A stretch of DNA of 64,000 bases from Marispirochaeta sp. Lineage in GTDB: Bacteria > Spirochaetota > Spirochaetia > JC444 > Marispirochaetaceae. This document shows, in pieces, positions 36,562 through 45,409 of this stretch. Made by a program: the position numbers and the translations under genes. The stretch covers positions 1,674,001 through 1,738,000 of the forward strand of contig NZ_OY764209.1 in NCBI RefSeq assembly GCF_963668165.1, in the 5' to 3' direction. Position 1 is the stretch's first letter; each line of letters opens with the position of its first letter. The notes beneath the pieces are model-generated. The model was not told where the DNA came from and did no database searches. It saw only the letters and a program-made list of their open reading frames with translations.

Positions 36562-37092
36562 ATGGAGTTAACTATCAAAGAAAGATTAATGTTCGCAAAT
36601 CAGATGAAAATACTTGAAGCATTATATCCAGATGAAGCAGAATATTATAGAAATCATAGAGAAGCTTTGGAGTCAGGTTATGAATTTCAATATGAATGGA
36701 TTGTGGAACATTTTTCCGAAGGATTGAATTCGGAAGCGTGTAAAGAAGTATTAGATATTTTAGAAATGTACCACAGAATGATAATGAAGTTTAGAGAATT
36801 AAATAATGATCAAAAAGCAGAAATAGGAATTGAAGAAGTAATTTTCCCAGGTTTTGATGGTAATAATGAAACTTCACAATTAAATTATGCAATATACTTT
36901 ATGCATAATTTAAATAGATTTGGTGAAGTTCGAGAAGATACTGAGTTTCCAGATTATGATTCTCATACCCCAACATTAAGATTATATAGAGATATGTTAA
37001 GATTATTTAATAATGTAATGGAATCTGATCATGAATTGAGTTTTATAAATTTAAAGGAACTCATTGAAATGCAACCTCTTAGTATGAGGTGA
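36562..37092 (+). CDS. YfbU family protein (cassette 15)
   Basis: 176 residues matching the YfbU family over its length: LTIKERLMFANQMKILEAL at the start, a central DILEMYHRMI and FPGFDGNNE, and a late YRDMLRLFNN. Function is unknown even in Escherichia coli; the family is helical and cytoplasmic. It is followed 7 bp later by a second gene in the same cassette. Confidence 0.85.
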   Translation: MELTIKERLMFANQMKILEALYPDEAEYYRNHREALESGYEFQYEWIVEHFSEGLNSEACKEVLDILEMYHRMIMKFRELNNDQKAEIGIEEVIFPGFDGNNETSQLNYAIYFMHNLNRFGEVREDTEFPDYDSHTPTLRLYRDMLRLFNNVMESDHELSFINLKELIEMQPLSMR

Positions 37093-37099
37093 AAATATT

Positions 37100-38810
37100 A
37101 TGGATATTATAACAATAATTTTTGGAATTATTGGAAGTATAATTACGATACAACAAGCATGGAATGCAAGGAAATCAGTAAAAGGGATTAAGAAGCTTCA
37201 GAAAATATTATTTGATAATTTAAAGAATAAAGAAAGGAGAGAAATCCATTCTAAAATATTAAGATTATCAAATATTCTTGTGAAATATAGTTCGGGAAAT
37301 ACACAAGGTTTAAAAATTAGTGATGATAAAGAAGAAATACTTAGAGGGCACCTCTAAAAACTAGAGGAATTTCCCAAAAAAAATAATTGTGATATTCTCC
37401 CATAAGGAGGATGAGAGGTGGCACAACAAAAAGGCTTTTTTGATGAAGATTTCCGTCTGGAGAAAATCAGCAAACAGGGAGATCCGCTTCGAAAGCTGGA
37501 TGAATACATCAATTGGGAAATGTTTCGTCCGATCCTTAAGAAAGCCTTTCGTAAAGAAGCAAAAGGACCTGGAGGAAGACCTCCATTTGATTATGTGATG
37601 ATGTTCAAAATCCTGGTGCTTCAAAGATTGTACAATCTCTCCGACGCTCAGATGCAGTTTCACATTTTAGACAGGCTTTCTTTTATGAGATTTCTGGGCT
37701 TGCAGATAAATGACACCGTACCGGATGAGAAGACCATCTGGCATTTTCGCGAGACCCTTACAAAGAAAGGGAAAATTGAAATTCTATTCGAAAAGTTTCG
37801 ATCGTTTCTTATGGTGAAAGGGGTCATTGCTCAAAGTGGAAATATCGTCGATGCCAGCTTTGTTGAGGCGCCAAAGCAACGGAACAGTAGAGAAGAAAAC
37901 AAAGAGATCAAAAACAGAAAAACTCCTGAGAGTTGGAATGAATCGAAGAAAAGACAGAAGGACACCGACGCCAAATGGACCAGCAAGGGCGGAAAACGGC
38001 ATTTCGGGTACAAGAACCATGTGAAAGCATGTAAGAAATCCAAGCTCATAAAAACCTATGGAGTAAGCGATGCCTCTGTGCATGATTCCCAAATCTTAGA
38101 AGATCTTTTAGAAAAAGATGATTCCCACCATGAAGTGTATGGGGACTCTGCTTATGCCGGTGGCCCAATAAAAGAGATCTTAGATACCAGGAACATACGA
38201 AACAGAATACACGAAAAGGGATATAGAAATAATCCACTTACGGAAAAACAAAAAGAGAAAAATCGGAAGAAGTCCAAAGTGAGAGCTCGAGTAGAACATA
38301 TATTCGGCTTTATACATAACAGCATGAATGGTTCAACGTTACGGTCCATAGGTAAGCAAAGAGCTGAGGCGATAATCGGACTCATGAATCTGACCTACAA
38401 TATGAACCGGTACATACAGCTGCAAAGGATATAAAAAATGAAGATAAGCGGAAAAAACCTGCCTCAAAAATGTGAAAGGCAAAAAGTAAATAGTATTTTA
38501 GTTGGCAATCAGCCATGTAGTGCTGATAGAAATTCAAAATAGGCACCCCAAAACCTTATTTTTGAGTAGTATTTAGAGGTGCCCTAGAATTAATTATCAA
38601 ATTAATGATAGTAATCTATTATTTCCTGAAATAAATTTATCAGAATTTACAGAGATTATTAATCAGTTTATTGATAGGATTGATGAAATATCAACTACAA
38701 AAAAATTGCTTTTATTATGCAGCCAATTAAGTTCAAAGATTAAATTTTTAATTAATCAAATTGATGTTGGTTTAGAGAATGTTGAAGAATCACTTGGTGA
38801 AAATATATAA
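37100..38810 (+). CDS. Small membrane-anchored coiled-coil protein, split by IS5 (cassette 15)
   Basis: The piece at 37100-37345 encodes an N-terminal membrane helix (IITIIFGIIGSIITI) and a basic helix. After the IS5 and one TAGA duplication are removed it continues in frame from 38589 (INYQINDSNLL) to the stop at 38810, giving 155 residues in all. The interrupted frame now ends inside the IS (EILRGHL). No known family. Probably co-expressed with the YfbU protein. Confidence 0.6.
37346..38584 (+). mobile_element. IS5-family element, copy 3 (1239 bp)
   Basis: Complete, with GGGCACC...GGTGCCC ends and TAGA duplicated at 37342-37345 and 38585-38588. It has the same length as copy 1 and sits in the array direction. 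Confidence 0.93.
37418..38434 (+). CDS. IS5-family transposase, copy 3
   Basis: 338 residues, intact, same protein as copies 1 and 2 (DDE: VDASFVEAP, YGDSAYAGG, RVEHIFGF). Identity of all three copies points to recent spread within this array. Confidence 0.92.
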   Translation: MAQQKGFFDEDFRLEKISKQGDPLRKLDEYINWEMFRPILKKAFRKEAKGPGGRPPFDYVMMFKILVLQRLYNLSDAQMQFHILDRLSFMRFLGLQINDTVPDEKTIWHFRETLTKKGKIEILFEKFRSFLMVKGVIAQSGNIVDASFVEAPKQRNSREENKEIKNRKTPESWNESKKRQKDTDAKWTSKGGKRHFGYKNHVKACKKSKLIKTYGVSDASVHDSQILEDLLEKDDSHHEVYGDSAYAGGPIKEILDTRNIRNRIHEKGYRNNPLTEKQKEKNRKKSKVRARVEHIFGFIHNSMNGSTLRSIGKQRAEAIIGLMNLTYNMNRYIQLQRI

Positions 38811-38812
38811 GA

Positions 38813-38850
38813 AACCAGACTTGGCTCCGCCGTACGGTCTGGTTAAAAAA
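38813..38850 (+). terminator. Rho-independent terminator of cassette 15
   Basis: AACCAGAC (38814-38821) pairs with GTCTGGTT (38837-38844), followed by a run of A. A related hairpin (CCAGACC...GGTCTGG) ends cassette 19 at about 44020. Confidence 0.6.
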
Positions 38851-38853
38851 GGC

Positions 38854-38989
38854 ATATAACAAGAGATTTGGAGTAGTCAAAATTTATTGTCACGATTCTG
38901 GCTAAAGACGTTCGCTGATCGCTCACTCCAGAATCGCGCCAATTCGGCGAAGACGCCGATCAATTTTGCTACTCAAATCGTCGTTATGC
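38854..38989 (+). repeat. attC15 (family C, 136 bp)
   Basis: ATATAAC to GTTATGC. Family C has AAGAGATTTGGAGTAGTC on the left and GCTACTCAAATCGTC on the right. Confidence 0.83.
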
Positions 38990-39063
38990 CCACTATGGAG
39001 ATAGGATAAAATGTGATTAAATAAATTAATTACAATATGGTATAATAGTTTGAAGGAATAATA

Positions 39064-39750
39064 ATGAGAAAGTTGTGCAATAATGGAGATTTTAAGATAT
39101 TAGATAAGTTATATTTATTTAATAATCTATGGGGTGAAAAAAGTGGTAGTGGTACACAATGTAGTTGGGGCGAGACATTTGATGAGAATGAAAAAAATAT
39201 ATCCTGGAATACAAATTGGGATTGGTATGATAATGATCTAATGATTAAATCATATGCATCAATTGTATACGGATGGCATTGGGGCTGGAAAGTAAAGGAT
39301 CTTAAATTGCCAACTGAAATTAATGAATTAAAAGAGATAAATACTAATTGGGAATTTTATATTAGAGAAGAAAGAAAAGGAAATATAAATATTACATATG
39401 ATATATGGCTTTCAAATAAAAAAATAGATAACGAAAATCCTGATGAAGAGATAATGATATGGGTATATAAAAATGGTAAAGTTACTCCAATTGGGAAGAA
39501 AAAACATGATATAGAGATAATGGGAATAGACTGGGAATTGTGGGAGGGGTTACATCCAGAACATAATTGGCCAGTATTTTCATTTATAACAAAAGAAAAT
39601 ATGAATATAGTTGAATTTGATATTCTATTTTTTATGAAAGAAATTAAGAATTTAAGATCTAAATATTTATTGAGTGTGCAATCTGGAATAGAAGTACTAT
39701 CTGGAAAAGGAAATTTAGAAACTAAGAAATATAGTATCATGATAAAATGA
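39064..39750 (+). CDS. GH12-type endoglucanase-like protein (cassette 16)
   Basis: 228 residues matching glycoside hydrolase family 12 along the whole length: NNLWG at the start, TQCSWGE, ISWNTNWDW, MIKSYAS, ITYDIWLS, nucleophile E129 in EEIMIWV, IDWELWEG, and acid/base E210 in QSGIEVLSGKG. Family members hydrolyse beta-1,4-glucans or xyloglucan. There is no signal peptide, which is unusual, so the product may stay in the cell or have changed role. TATAAT and GAAGGA lie just upstream. Confidence 0.8.
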   Translation: MRKLCNNGDFKILDKLYLFNNLWGEKSGSGTQCSWGETFDENEKNISWNTNWDWYDNDLMIKSYASIVYGWHWGWKVKDLKLPTEINELKEINTNWEFYIREERKGNINITYDIWLSNKKIDNENPDEEIMIWVYKNGKVTPIGKKKHDIEIMGIDWELWEGLHPEHNWPVFSFITKENMNIVEFDILFFMKEIKNLRSKYLLSVQSGIEVLSGKGNLETKKYSIMIK

Positions 39751-39817
39751 AGATTATATTAATAAAAATAAATAAAAGGATGCAGTATTTTAAGAAAAAT
39801 ATAAAGTAAAAATAGGG

Positions 39818-39956
39818 GCATAACAAGAGATTTGGAGTAGTCAAAATTTATTGTCACGATTCTGGCTAAAGACGTTCGGGCAATGGCCCTCACTCCAGAA
39901 TCGCGCCAATTCGGCGAAGACGCCGAACAATTTTGCTACTCAAATCGTCGTTATAT
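39818..39956 (+). repeat. attC16 (family C, 139 bp)
   Basis: GCATAAC to GTTATAT. Same arms as attC15, with a different loop (GGGCAATGGCCC). Confidence 0.83.
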
Positions 39957-40250
39957 TGACCCAGGGAAGAAGTCAGGGACATCTAAGACAAATGCACAGG
40001 AACAATGCTTACACTTAGAGAAATAAAAAGAAGAATTGAAGAAGGCCGGATAACGGTGTTGATGAATAACAAATGCGATAACATGAAACGATAAATCTTT
40101 AATAAACGTGAATATTGAGAAAAGAAGAAAAATTTAACACCTTCAACCAGGTAAAAATAGTTTAAAGATGCTGTATGATTCTGAGTATTAAAAAGCACCC
40201 GCATAGCTGTTTTCGATGTATAAAGACGTTGCATGTGTGTTTGAATAAAG

Positions 40251-40279
40251 TTGACAATGTATATACAATAAAGTATTAT
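40251..40279 (+). promoter_or_regulatory. Cassette promoter for toxin-antitoxin copy 2
   Basis: TTGACA and TATTAT with a 17-bp spacer. As in copy 1, the ATG (40285) follows the -10 box by 5 bp. The leader upstream is also shared with copy 1 apart from scattered changes. Confidence 0.62.
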
Positions 40280-40284
40280 TAGAT

Positions 40285-40551
40285 ATGAATTCCATCATCT
40301 GGGATAAAGAAAAAAATGAAAAACTCATTTTAGAGAGAAATATCTCTTTTGATGAAATAAGCCAGATGATTATGGATGGAAAGTACATGGATATTATTGA
40401 GAATCCAGTACGTGAGGGGCAGATGTATTTTGTAATGGAAATACAAGACTATACGTGGATTGTCCCATTCATAATTGATGAGGATGATAATATCGTATTG
40501 AAAACTGCCTATCAGAGTCGAAAATACCACAAGAAATATCGAGGGAAATGA
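40285..40551 (+). CDS. BrnT-like toxin, copy 2 (cassette 17)
   Basis: 88 residues, differing from copy 1 at only two positions (Gln to Lys and Phe to Leu near the N terminus). Both copies are open. Two nearly equal pairs would cross-neutralise, so loss of either alone would be buffered. Confidence 0.65.
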   Translation: MNSIIWDKEKNEKLILERNISFDEISQMIMDGKYMDIIENPVREGQMYFVMEIQDYTWIVPFIIDEDDNIVLKTAYQSRKYHKKYRGK

Positions 40552-40552
40552 T

Positions 40553-40864
40553 ATGAAAAGAAGATATAACCTTACTGCTGAAGAGAAGAAAATAGAAAAT
40601 GAAATTGACACCTATCGATCAGTCACAGGTGAAAAGAGAAAGAAGGTCGAATCCATAATAGCTGGAGCCAAGAAGAATAAGGCGATAAGCCTAAGAATTT
40701 CAAATTATGATTTAGAAAAACTAAAAGAGAAGGCAGAACAGGAAGGTTTACCGTACCAAACGCTTATTACAACGGTGCTTCATAAATACATTACAAATCA
40801 GCTATTTGAGAAGGATGAGATCATTAAGTCGTTCAGGCTGCTGAAGGAAGAGAGTGCAATATAA
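40553..40864 (+). CDS. BrnA/CopG-type antitoxin, copy 2 (cassette 17)
   Basis: 103 residues, one change from copy 1 (Arg to Ser near the C terminus). Ribbon-helix-helix region intact. The stop codon is again shared with the attC left core. Confidence 0.75.
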   Translation: MKRRYNLTAEEKKIENEIDTYRSVTGEKRKKVESIIAGAKKNKAISLRISNYDLEKLKEKAEQEGLPYQTLITTVLHKYITNQLFEKDEIIKSFRLLKEESAI

Positions 40865-41029
40865 CCAACAATTGGAGCAGATGTGGCTACTGTCATAGTT
40901 TGTGCACCAGGCGGGAACGGTAACAATAGTTTTGAGTTGTTCTGGTGAATAAGTGGAGTTATACTGCAAAAGAGTTGCAGCTCAAACACATGCCAGCTTA
41001 ACGCCACACAGCTCAATTGGATGTTATAT
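40859..41029 (+). repeat. attC17 (family A1, 171 bp)
   Basis: ATATAAC to GTTATAT. Related to attC6, the site ending the other toxin-antitoxin copy, with about 15 differences. Confidence 0.85.
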
Positions 41030-41055
41030 GGACTAAAATTTTATGGAGGATGAAA

Positions 41056-41784
41056 ATGATTGAAAATCTCGATCGCTACCTAATCGGTGTAGCCCTTGGA
41101 ATTAGATTTCGCGCCAACTTTACAATTGAAGACCAATTAGGAAAGATTGTAGACACAATTCTATATTCTTCTAAATCCTATTTCAATCCAACCATATTCC
41201 CTAAGGTTAGAAATTTAATAGGCAAGAAGGTTTTGTTTAATGAGATATCACAAGATACATTACAGATAGACAATTCAAACATTATATTAGAGCTTAATTT
41301 TGGCGATGAGTTTTCTTTCAGGCAAAAAGATTTGGATAACATTCTTCGAAATTTTAATGAACAAATCATTAACGGAATAATGAAAGAATTCTCTATAAAA
41401 GAAATCGTCCGTATTGGCTATATCAGAAGGTACATTTTCAACCTTAAGGATTTAGCTGAAACTTTTGTCAATAAAACTGTTGGAGATACGTTAGAAGGTG
41501 TTAACGACATTAACTTGAGTTTCTCTAAAAGAATACCACTTAGTGCCTCACTTACAAAAAGCGATGTAAATGATTATGATAACGCAATTTTCAACGTGAT
41601 CAAGAAAGCTGATATGGAAGAAATATTTATGTCAGTAGATTATCAAAGTTTCTTCGATCCATTTCTTCCTTCATCAGGCTTGGTTGAATTTAAGCCTTTC
41701 ATAGAAAAAGCGAATGGTTTCAATTCGAATAAGTACTTAACGTGGCTAAATAGTAATTATGTGGAGGTGGAAAATGTCAAATAG
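41056..41784 (+). CDS. TIGR04255-like protein of unknown function (cassette 18)
   Basis: 242 residues from ATG 41056, which has GGAGG at proper distance; an in-frame start at 41017 would lie in the attC. The layout (LGIRFRANF near the start, RIGYIRRYIF in the middle, a C-terminal part on a dimer-like repeat) is reminiscent of TIGR04255 proteins found scattered in accessory regions. Low certainty. Its end overlaps the next gene, which also has its own GGAGG. Confidence 0.45.
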   Translation: MIENLDRYLIGVALGIRFRANFTIEDQLGKIVDTILYSSKSYFNPTIFPKVRNLIGKKVLFNEISQDTLQIDNSNIILELNFGDEFSFRQKDLDNILRNFNEQIINGIMKEFSIKEIVRIGYIRRYIFNLKDLAETFVNKTVGDTLEGVNDINLSFSKRIPLSASLTKSDVNDYDNAIFNVIKKADMEEIFMSVDYQSFFDPFLPSSGLVEFKPFIEKANGFNSNKYLTWLNSNYVEVENVK

Positions 41785-42214
41785 ATCCTCACATCGCAAT
41801 AAAACTATTGATCAACGTTTTGCCTATCATAGATATATTGAATCAAGAGATGTTGAGCCTACCTTAGATGAAAAGATTCATTTTCAAGATTCTGTTCGTA
41901 GTGGAGAGGAGCTATCAGAGCCTACATCTAAACGGAAACGGAAAGTTCCGTTGAAGGATAAGGCAGCAGATCACATTAGCGAGCACTGGTTTGAGTGGGT
42001 GATAGCAATTGTTGCAATGATTATGGGATATTTTGTATATGAATCAAAACTATAAAATATTAAGGTAGATCTTACTTTACAGGCTCATGATTCAAAGGCG
42101 ATTGAATTGGAAGAAGATTTAGAACTAAATAATCTGAAGGATCATCAGCAGGATTTACTAATCAATGAAAATAGAATTCGAATTGAATTATTGAGTAACA
42201 ATAAAATGCAATAG
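41774..42214 (+). CDS. Small membrane protein with in-frame stop (cassette 18)
   Basis: From ATG 41774 the frame gives 93 residues: a charged N-terminal half and a C-terminal membrane helix (WFEWVIAIVAMIMGYFVY). It stops at TAA 42053-42055. The same frame then stays open for 52 more codons of coiled-coil character to TAG 42214. One base change (CAA to TAA) would explain this, so the gene is either truncated or the original 146-residue form has been lost. Confidence 0.55.
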
Positions 42215-42216
42215 CC

Positions 42217-42317
42217 ATATAACCAGCAATTGGAGCAGTCATGGCTACTGTCACGATTCTTGCTTGCGCAAGAATACGCGCCAGCTTAACGCCATGCAGC
42301 TCAATTGGATGTTAAAT
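42217..42317 (+). repeat. attC18 (family B, 101 bp)
   Basis: ATATAAC to GTTAAAT. Loop hairpin ATTCTTGCTTGCGCAAGAAT, as in attC11. Confidence 0.85.
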
Positions 42318-42388
42318 ACACGAAAAAATAACAGTTTTGGGAAAATGATAGGTGTGATAGAATACAATGAGCCCAACAAGATAAAGAC

Positions 42389-42448
42389 GCCCGGACCTCC
42401 GGCCGACGGGCGAAGAGATGATATAAAATCTTCGAATGAAGATTTTAT
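42389..42448 (+). promoter_or_regulatory. Two leader hairpins of cassette 19
   Basis: The first repeats the GCCCGGACC...CGGGC hairpin of cassette 15. The second is a perfect stem AAAATCTTC/GAAGATTTT (42425-42446) with a 4-base loop. Both precede the TerB-like gene, whose AAGGAG ribosome site follows. A regulated leader is possible. Confidence 0.4.
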
Positions 42449-42473
42449 TCACGGTATATAAAAAAGGAGAAAA

Positions 42474-43559
42474 ATGATGATTTATATTACACAAGAATTA
42501 GATAAGCAGTCTTTTATTCAAAAAATTTTTAAGAAATTACCAAAAGAAAATTTTATAAAAGAACTTCATAATGTATTTTCAAAATATGAAAACAATATTG
42601 AAATGTTAAACATCGAAAACATTTTAGAAATTGCAGAAAAATATAAAGTTAAATTGAACAAGAGATATAAAGATGAAAGAACTGAAATTCTTAATAAATA
42701 TCTAAGATATTGCTTAGAGGATGAGAAAATAGAAGAATCTGAAATAAAGGCTCTAAAGCATATAAAAGATATATTAATGTTAACCGAAAGTGATATGAAC
42801 ACACAAATTAAAATACTTACAGAAGAACTTTATAACAAAAATGTTAATGATGTTATATCAGATGGCATATTAGAGGATGAAGAAAAGAATAAATTAGATA
42901 TATTGAAAAAAAACTTGCTGATTTCAGAAGATGTTGCAAATGATATCTATAATAGAAATGCTAGCGAATTCATGAAAAATTATCTTGATAATGCTGTGTC
43001 TGATGAAAGACTTTCTCCAGCTGAAGAAAAACAGATAGAAGATATATCAAAAAGTTTAGGTATAGAAATAAAGACAAATGAAGCAACAAAAAAGTTGCTA
43101 GAAAAATATAAAATATATTGGCAAATAGAGAATGGTGAAATCCCATCATTAGTACCTGATATAAATATTCAGAAATCAGAAACTCTATATTTCAAAGGTA
43201 AAATCAAATGGAATGAACAACGAAGAGTAACTAAAAGGATTAATTATGGTGGGCCTACTGTCAGAATAAAAATTGCAAAGGGAATATATTGGAGAGCTGG
43301 CAGTATTTCACCTCAACGGATAACTGAAGATGAATGGAAGACAATAGATACTGGTACAATATTTTTAACGAATAAAAGAATAATATTTATGGGAAACATT
43401 GCTAATAAGAATATTAGATTAAATAAAATACTTGATTTTACTCCTTACAAGAATGGTGTAGATATTCAAAAGGATACTGGCAAAAGTCCTTTCTTTGAAT
43501 TTAGTGATAATGTTGATATATTTTCAATGATTTTAGCAAGACTTATGTTGGAAGAATAA
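42474..43559 (+). CDS. TerB-like repeat protein with PH/GRAM-like C terminus (cassette 19)
   Basis: 361 residues. Three acidic helical repeats of the form 'YCLEDEKIEESE', 'ISDGILEDEEKNKL', 'AVSDERLSPAEEKQI' look like TerB-type repeats. The C-terminal part has DTGTIFLTNKRIIFMG, typical of PH/GRAM-like domains that follow such repeats. Function is unknown; TerB relatives are linked to membrane stress and phage response. It starts ATGATG at 42474 or 42477. Confidence 0.55.
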   Translation: MMIYITQELDKQSFIQKIFKKLPKENFIKELHNVFSKYENNIEMLNIENILEIAEKYKVKLNKRYKDERTEILNKYLRYCLEDEKIEESEIKALKHIKDILMLTESDMNTQIKILTEELYNKNVNDVISDGILEDEEKNKLDILKKNLLISEDVANDIYNRNASEFMKNYLDNAVSDERLSPAEEKQIEDISKSLGIEIKTNEATKKLLEKYKIYWQIENGEIPSLVPDINIQKSETLYFKGKIKWNEQRRVTKRINYGGPTVRIKIAKGIYWRAGSISPQRITEDEWKTIDTGTIFLTNKRIIFMGNIANKNIRLNKILDFTPYKNGVDIQKDTGKSPFFEFSDNVDIFSMILARLMLEE

Positions 43560-43584
43560 AATATAAAAGGTTAGGAATTAGACA

Positions 43585-43962
43585 ATGGAAAGAAATAATC
43601 TATTTAAGTTTGGAATGATATTAATATTGAGTTTATCAATTATGAATTGTGTTGATAAAGAAGCTGATGAGCATTGGAAAGATGTTTCCAATAAGGCAAA
43701 AACAGTTAAACCGTTTGAATCAATGGACTCAGTAATAGCAAAAATTGGAGAACAACCTACTACTCGTGATGATAGGAAGCTTACACTATCTTCAGAGAAT
43801 AGTGATATAATCACAGTTTTGGTATGGGATTATGGTTCACATAGAAGAATATTTATGAGATTTTTTAATGACTTATCTGCTGAATTAAAAATCGGAGATT
43901 CTACGATTTTCTTTGAATCTTTAAATGAGGCTGATATGAGTCCAAAATTCAAGAAAAAGTAA
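43585..43962 (+). CDS. Small lipoprotein (cassette 19)
   Basis: 125 residues. Signal peptide with lipobox SIMNC (Cys at about 22), then a small soluble domain (ITVLVWDYGSHRRIFMRF). No family recognised. Second gene of the cassette, 25 bp after the TerB-like gene. Confidence 0.6.
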   Translation: MERNNLFKFGMILILSLSIMNCVDKEADEHWKDVSNKAKTVKPFESMDSVIAKIGEQPTTRDDRKLTLSSENSDIITVLVWDYGSHRRIFMRFFNDLSAELKIGDSTIFFESLNEADMSPKFKKK

Positions 43963-44019
43963 TATCGTTAATATGTAATGAAGGAAATCATGAAATGTAA
44001 GTAAGATAAGAATGAAGAA

Positions 44020-44051
44020 TCCAGACCTAACTCCGTTGAACGGTCTGGATG
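44020..44051 (+). terminator. Terminator-like hairpin of cassette 19
   Basis: ATCCAGACC pairs perfectly with GGTCTGGAT around a 14-nt loop. It lies after the lipoprotein gene and before attC19; 44052-44155 holds no gene. Confidence 0.5.
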
Positions 44052-44155
44052 TTGGGCTCATGGGAGGAACAGCACATAAGGAATATAAGTATCGCCCATA
44101 TGGGCTTGGCCTTCGGCACATTTTTGTTTTTCTAAAATGAGTCGATATCATCGGT

Positions 44156-44294
44156 ATTTAACAAGAGATTTGGAGTAGTCAAAATCTTTGTCACAGTTCT
44201 GGCTAAAGACACTCCGCGCTGATCGCGCTACGTTCCAGAACTGCGCCAAGCCTCGAAGACTCGGCCGATTTTGCTACTCAAATCGTCGTTATGT
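44156..44294 (+). repeat. attC19 (family C, 139 bp)
   Basis: ATTTAAC (full consensus left core) to GTTATGT. Family C arms AAGAGATTTGGAGTAG and CTACTCAAATCGTC. Confidence 0.83.
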
Positions 44295-44346
44295 GCAAAA
44301 AATAGTTACAAAAGTAAATTAATCAATTATAATACAATAGCAGGGG

Positions 44347-44503
44347 TCTGTACTATAGCTTATAGATCTTGTATCTTGATGGGTGTTTAGCCAATCACTA
44401 TGTATTTTTTACCTTTCTTGGCGAGAATAAGTGTTCTCACCAAGAATCTGAGATTCTTAGCGAGTAAACTTGTTCTCGCCCGTATCTCATAGTAGAGTAC
44501 AGA
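44347..44503 (+). ncRNA. Retron msr-msd RNA (cassette 20)
   Basis: The outer repeats a1 (TCTGTACTATAG, 44347) and a2 (ATAGTAGAGTACAGA, to 44503) pair with a small bulge. Directly after a1 comes AGC, in which the G (44358) would be the branching guanosine. An msr hairpin (TGATGGG...CCAATCA) follows. Then a 61-nt msd hairpin (44420-44480) has arms GGCGAGAA...AAGAATCT and AGATTCTT...TTCTCGCC. The layout matches retron RNAs and the RT lies downstream. Confidence 0.8.
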
Positions 44504-44536
44504 TTCCTTGCTTATAAAATTATATGAATGTATTAG

Positions 44537-45409
44537 ATACCTGATAGAGCAATTCAGCACCTCAGAAGTAAAATACTGGGTAAAAAAATATTTTTAAAAA
44601 GTGACTCAAAAATTGTTTTTTTATGTGGTGCAAAAATTGAAAATAATCCATTATCAGCTCGTAGAAAAATATTAGATTATTCAAAAAAGTATTATAGAGG
44701 ATTTCAATTTTTATTAGCTGAAGATTTTTTTGATGCTTATATTAATGTTGATGATAAAGACCTATTATCGATAGAAGATGAACTTAGTAAATATTCAGAT
44801 TGCATTATTGTTATTGCTGAAAGTGTGAGTGCTTTTGCTATAAAGGATTCATTATCTGAAATAATGATAGTTATTAATGATGATAAATTCAAATCTGAAC
44901 ACTCTTTTATAAACCTCGGGCCAATAAAAAAAGTTGACAAAAAATCAAAATTTAAACCTACTATACATTGTAACTTAGAAAATATTCTACGTATTGAAGA
45001 AGAAATATCTAAGCGTCTCCAGCGAATTACTAAATCCAATAATACAGGTTATGAAATACAGGACATAGCTAACTATACTGCTTTATCTCCTAAGATACGA
45101 TTATTTTTATTATGTGATCTTATTACTTTATTAGAACCTATATCTAAGAAAGAATTAATCTATGTGTTATCAATGCTTTTTGAAAAAGAACATAGGTATA
45201 AAATTGATAATGATCTAAGTCTTTTAACTGCCTTGCAGTTTATTTTTATTGATTCAGATTATTATTTAAGAAATAGAGCACATAGAGAAACATTTTTCAT
45301 GATCAAAGAAGGTGATATTGTAAAACTAAAATCCATTATGTTGGCCTACCATTTTCATACAAATCGTTTTAAGATAAAATCACTTCAGAGAGTAAATAAA
45401 TGGGACTAA
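44537..45409 (+). pseudogene. Retron effector, NDT-like (type II retron), with lesions (cassette 20)
   Basis: The frame encodes IVFLCGA, LLAEDFFD, LLSIEDELSKYSDCIIVIAES and SEHSFINLGP, the pattern of nucleoside-deoxyribosyltransferase-like effectors of Ec86/St85-type retrons. From the stop at 44534-44536 to an internal GTG at 44825 there is no ATG, GTG or TTG in frame, so the N terminus lacks a normal start. Compared from memory with the Ec86 effector, about six residues with the conserved Glu-Leu-Gly after AES are missing (AES-VSAFA). It overlaps the RT start by 10 bp. Confidence 0.7.
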
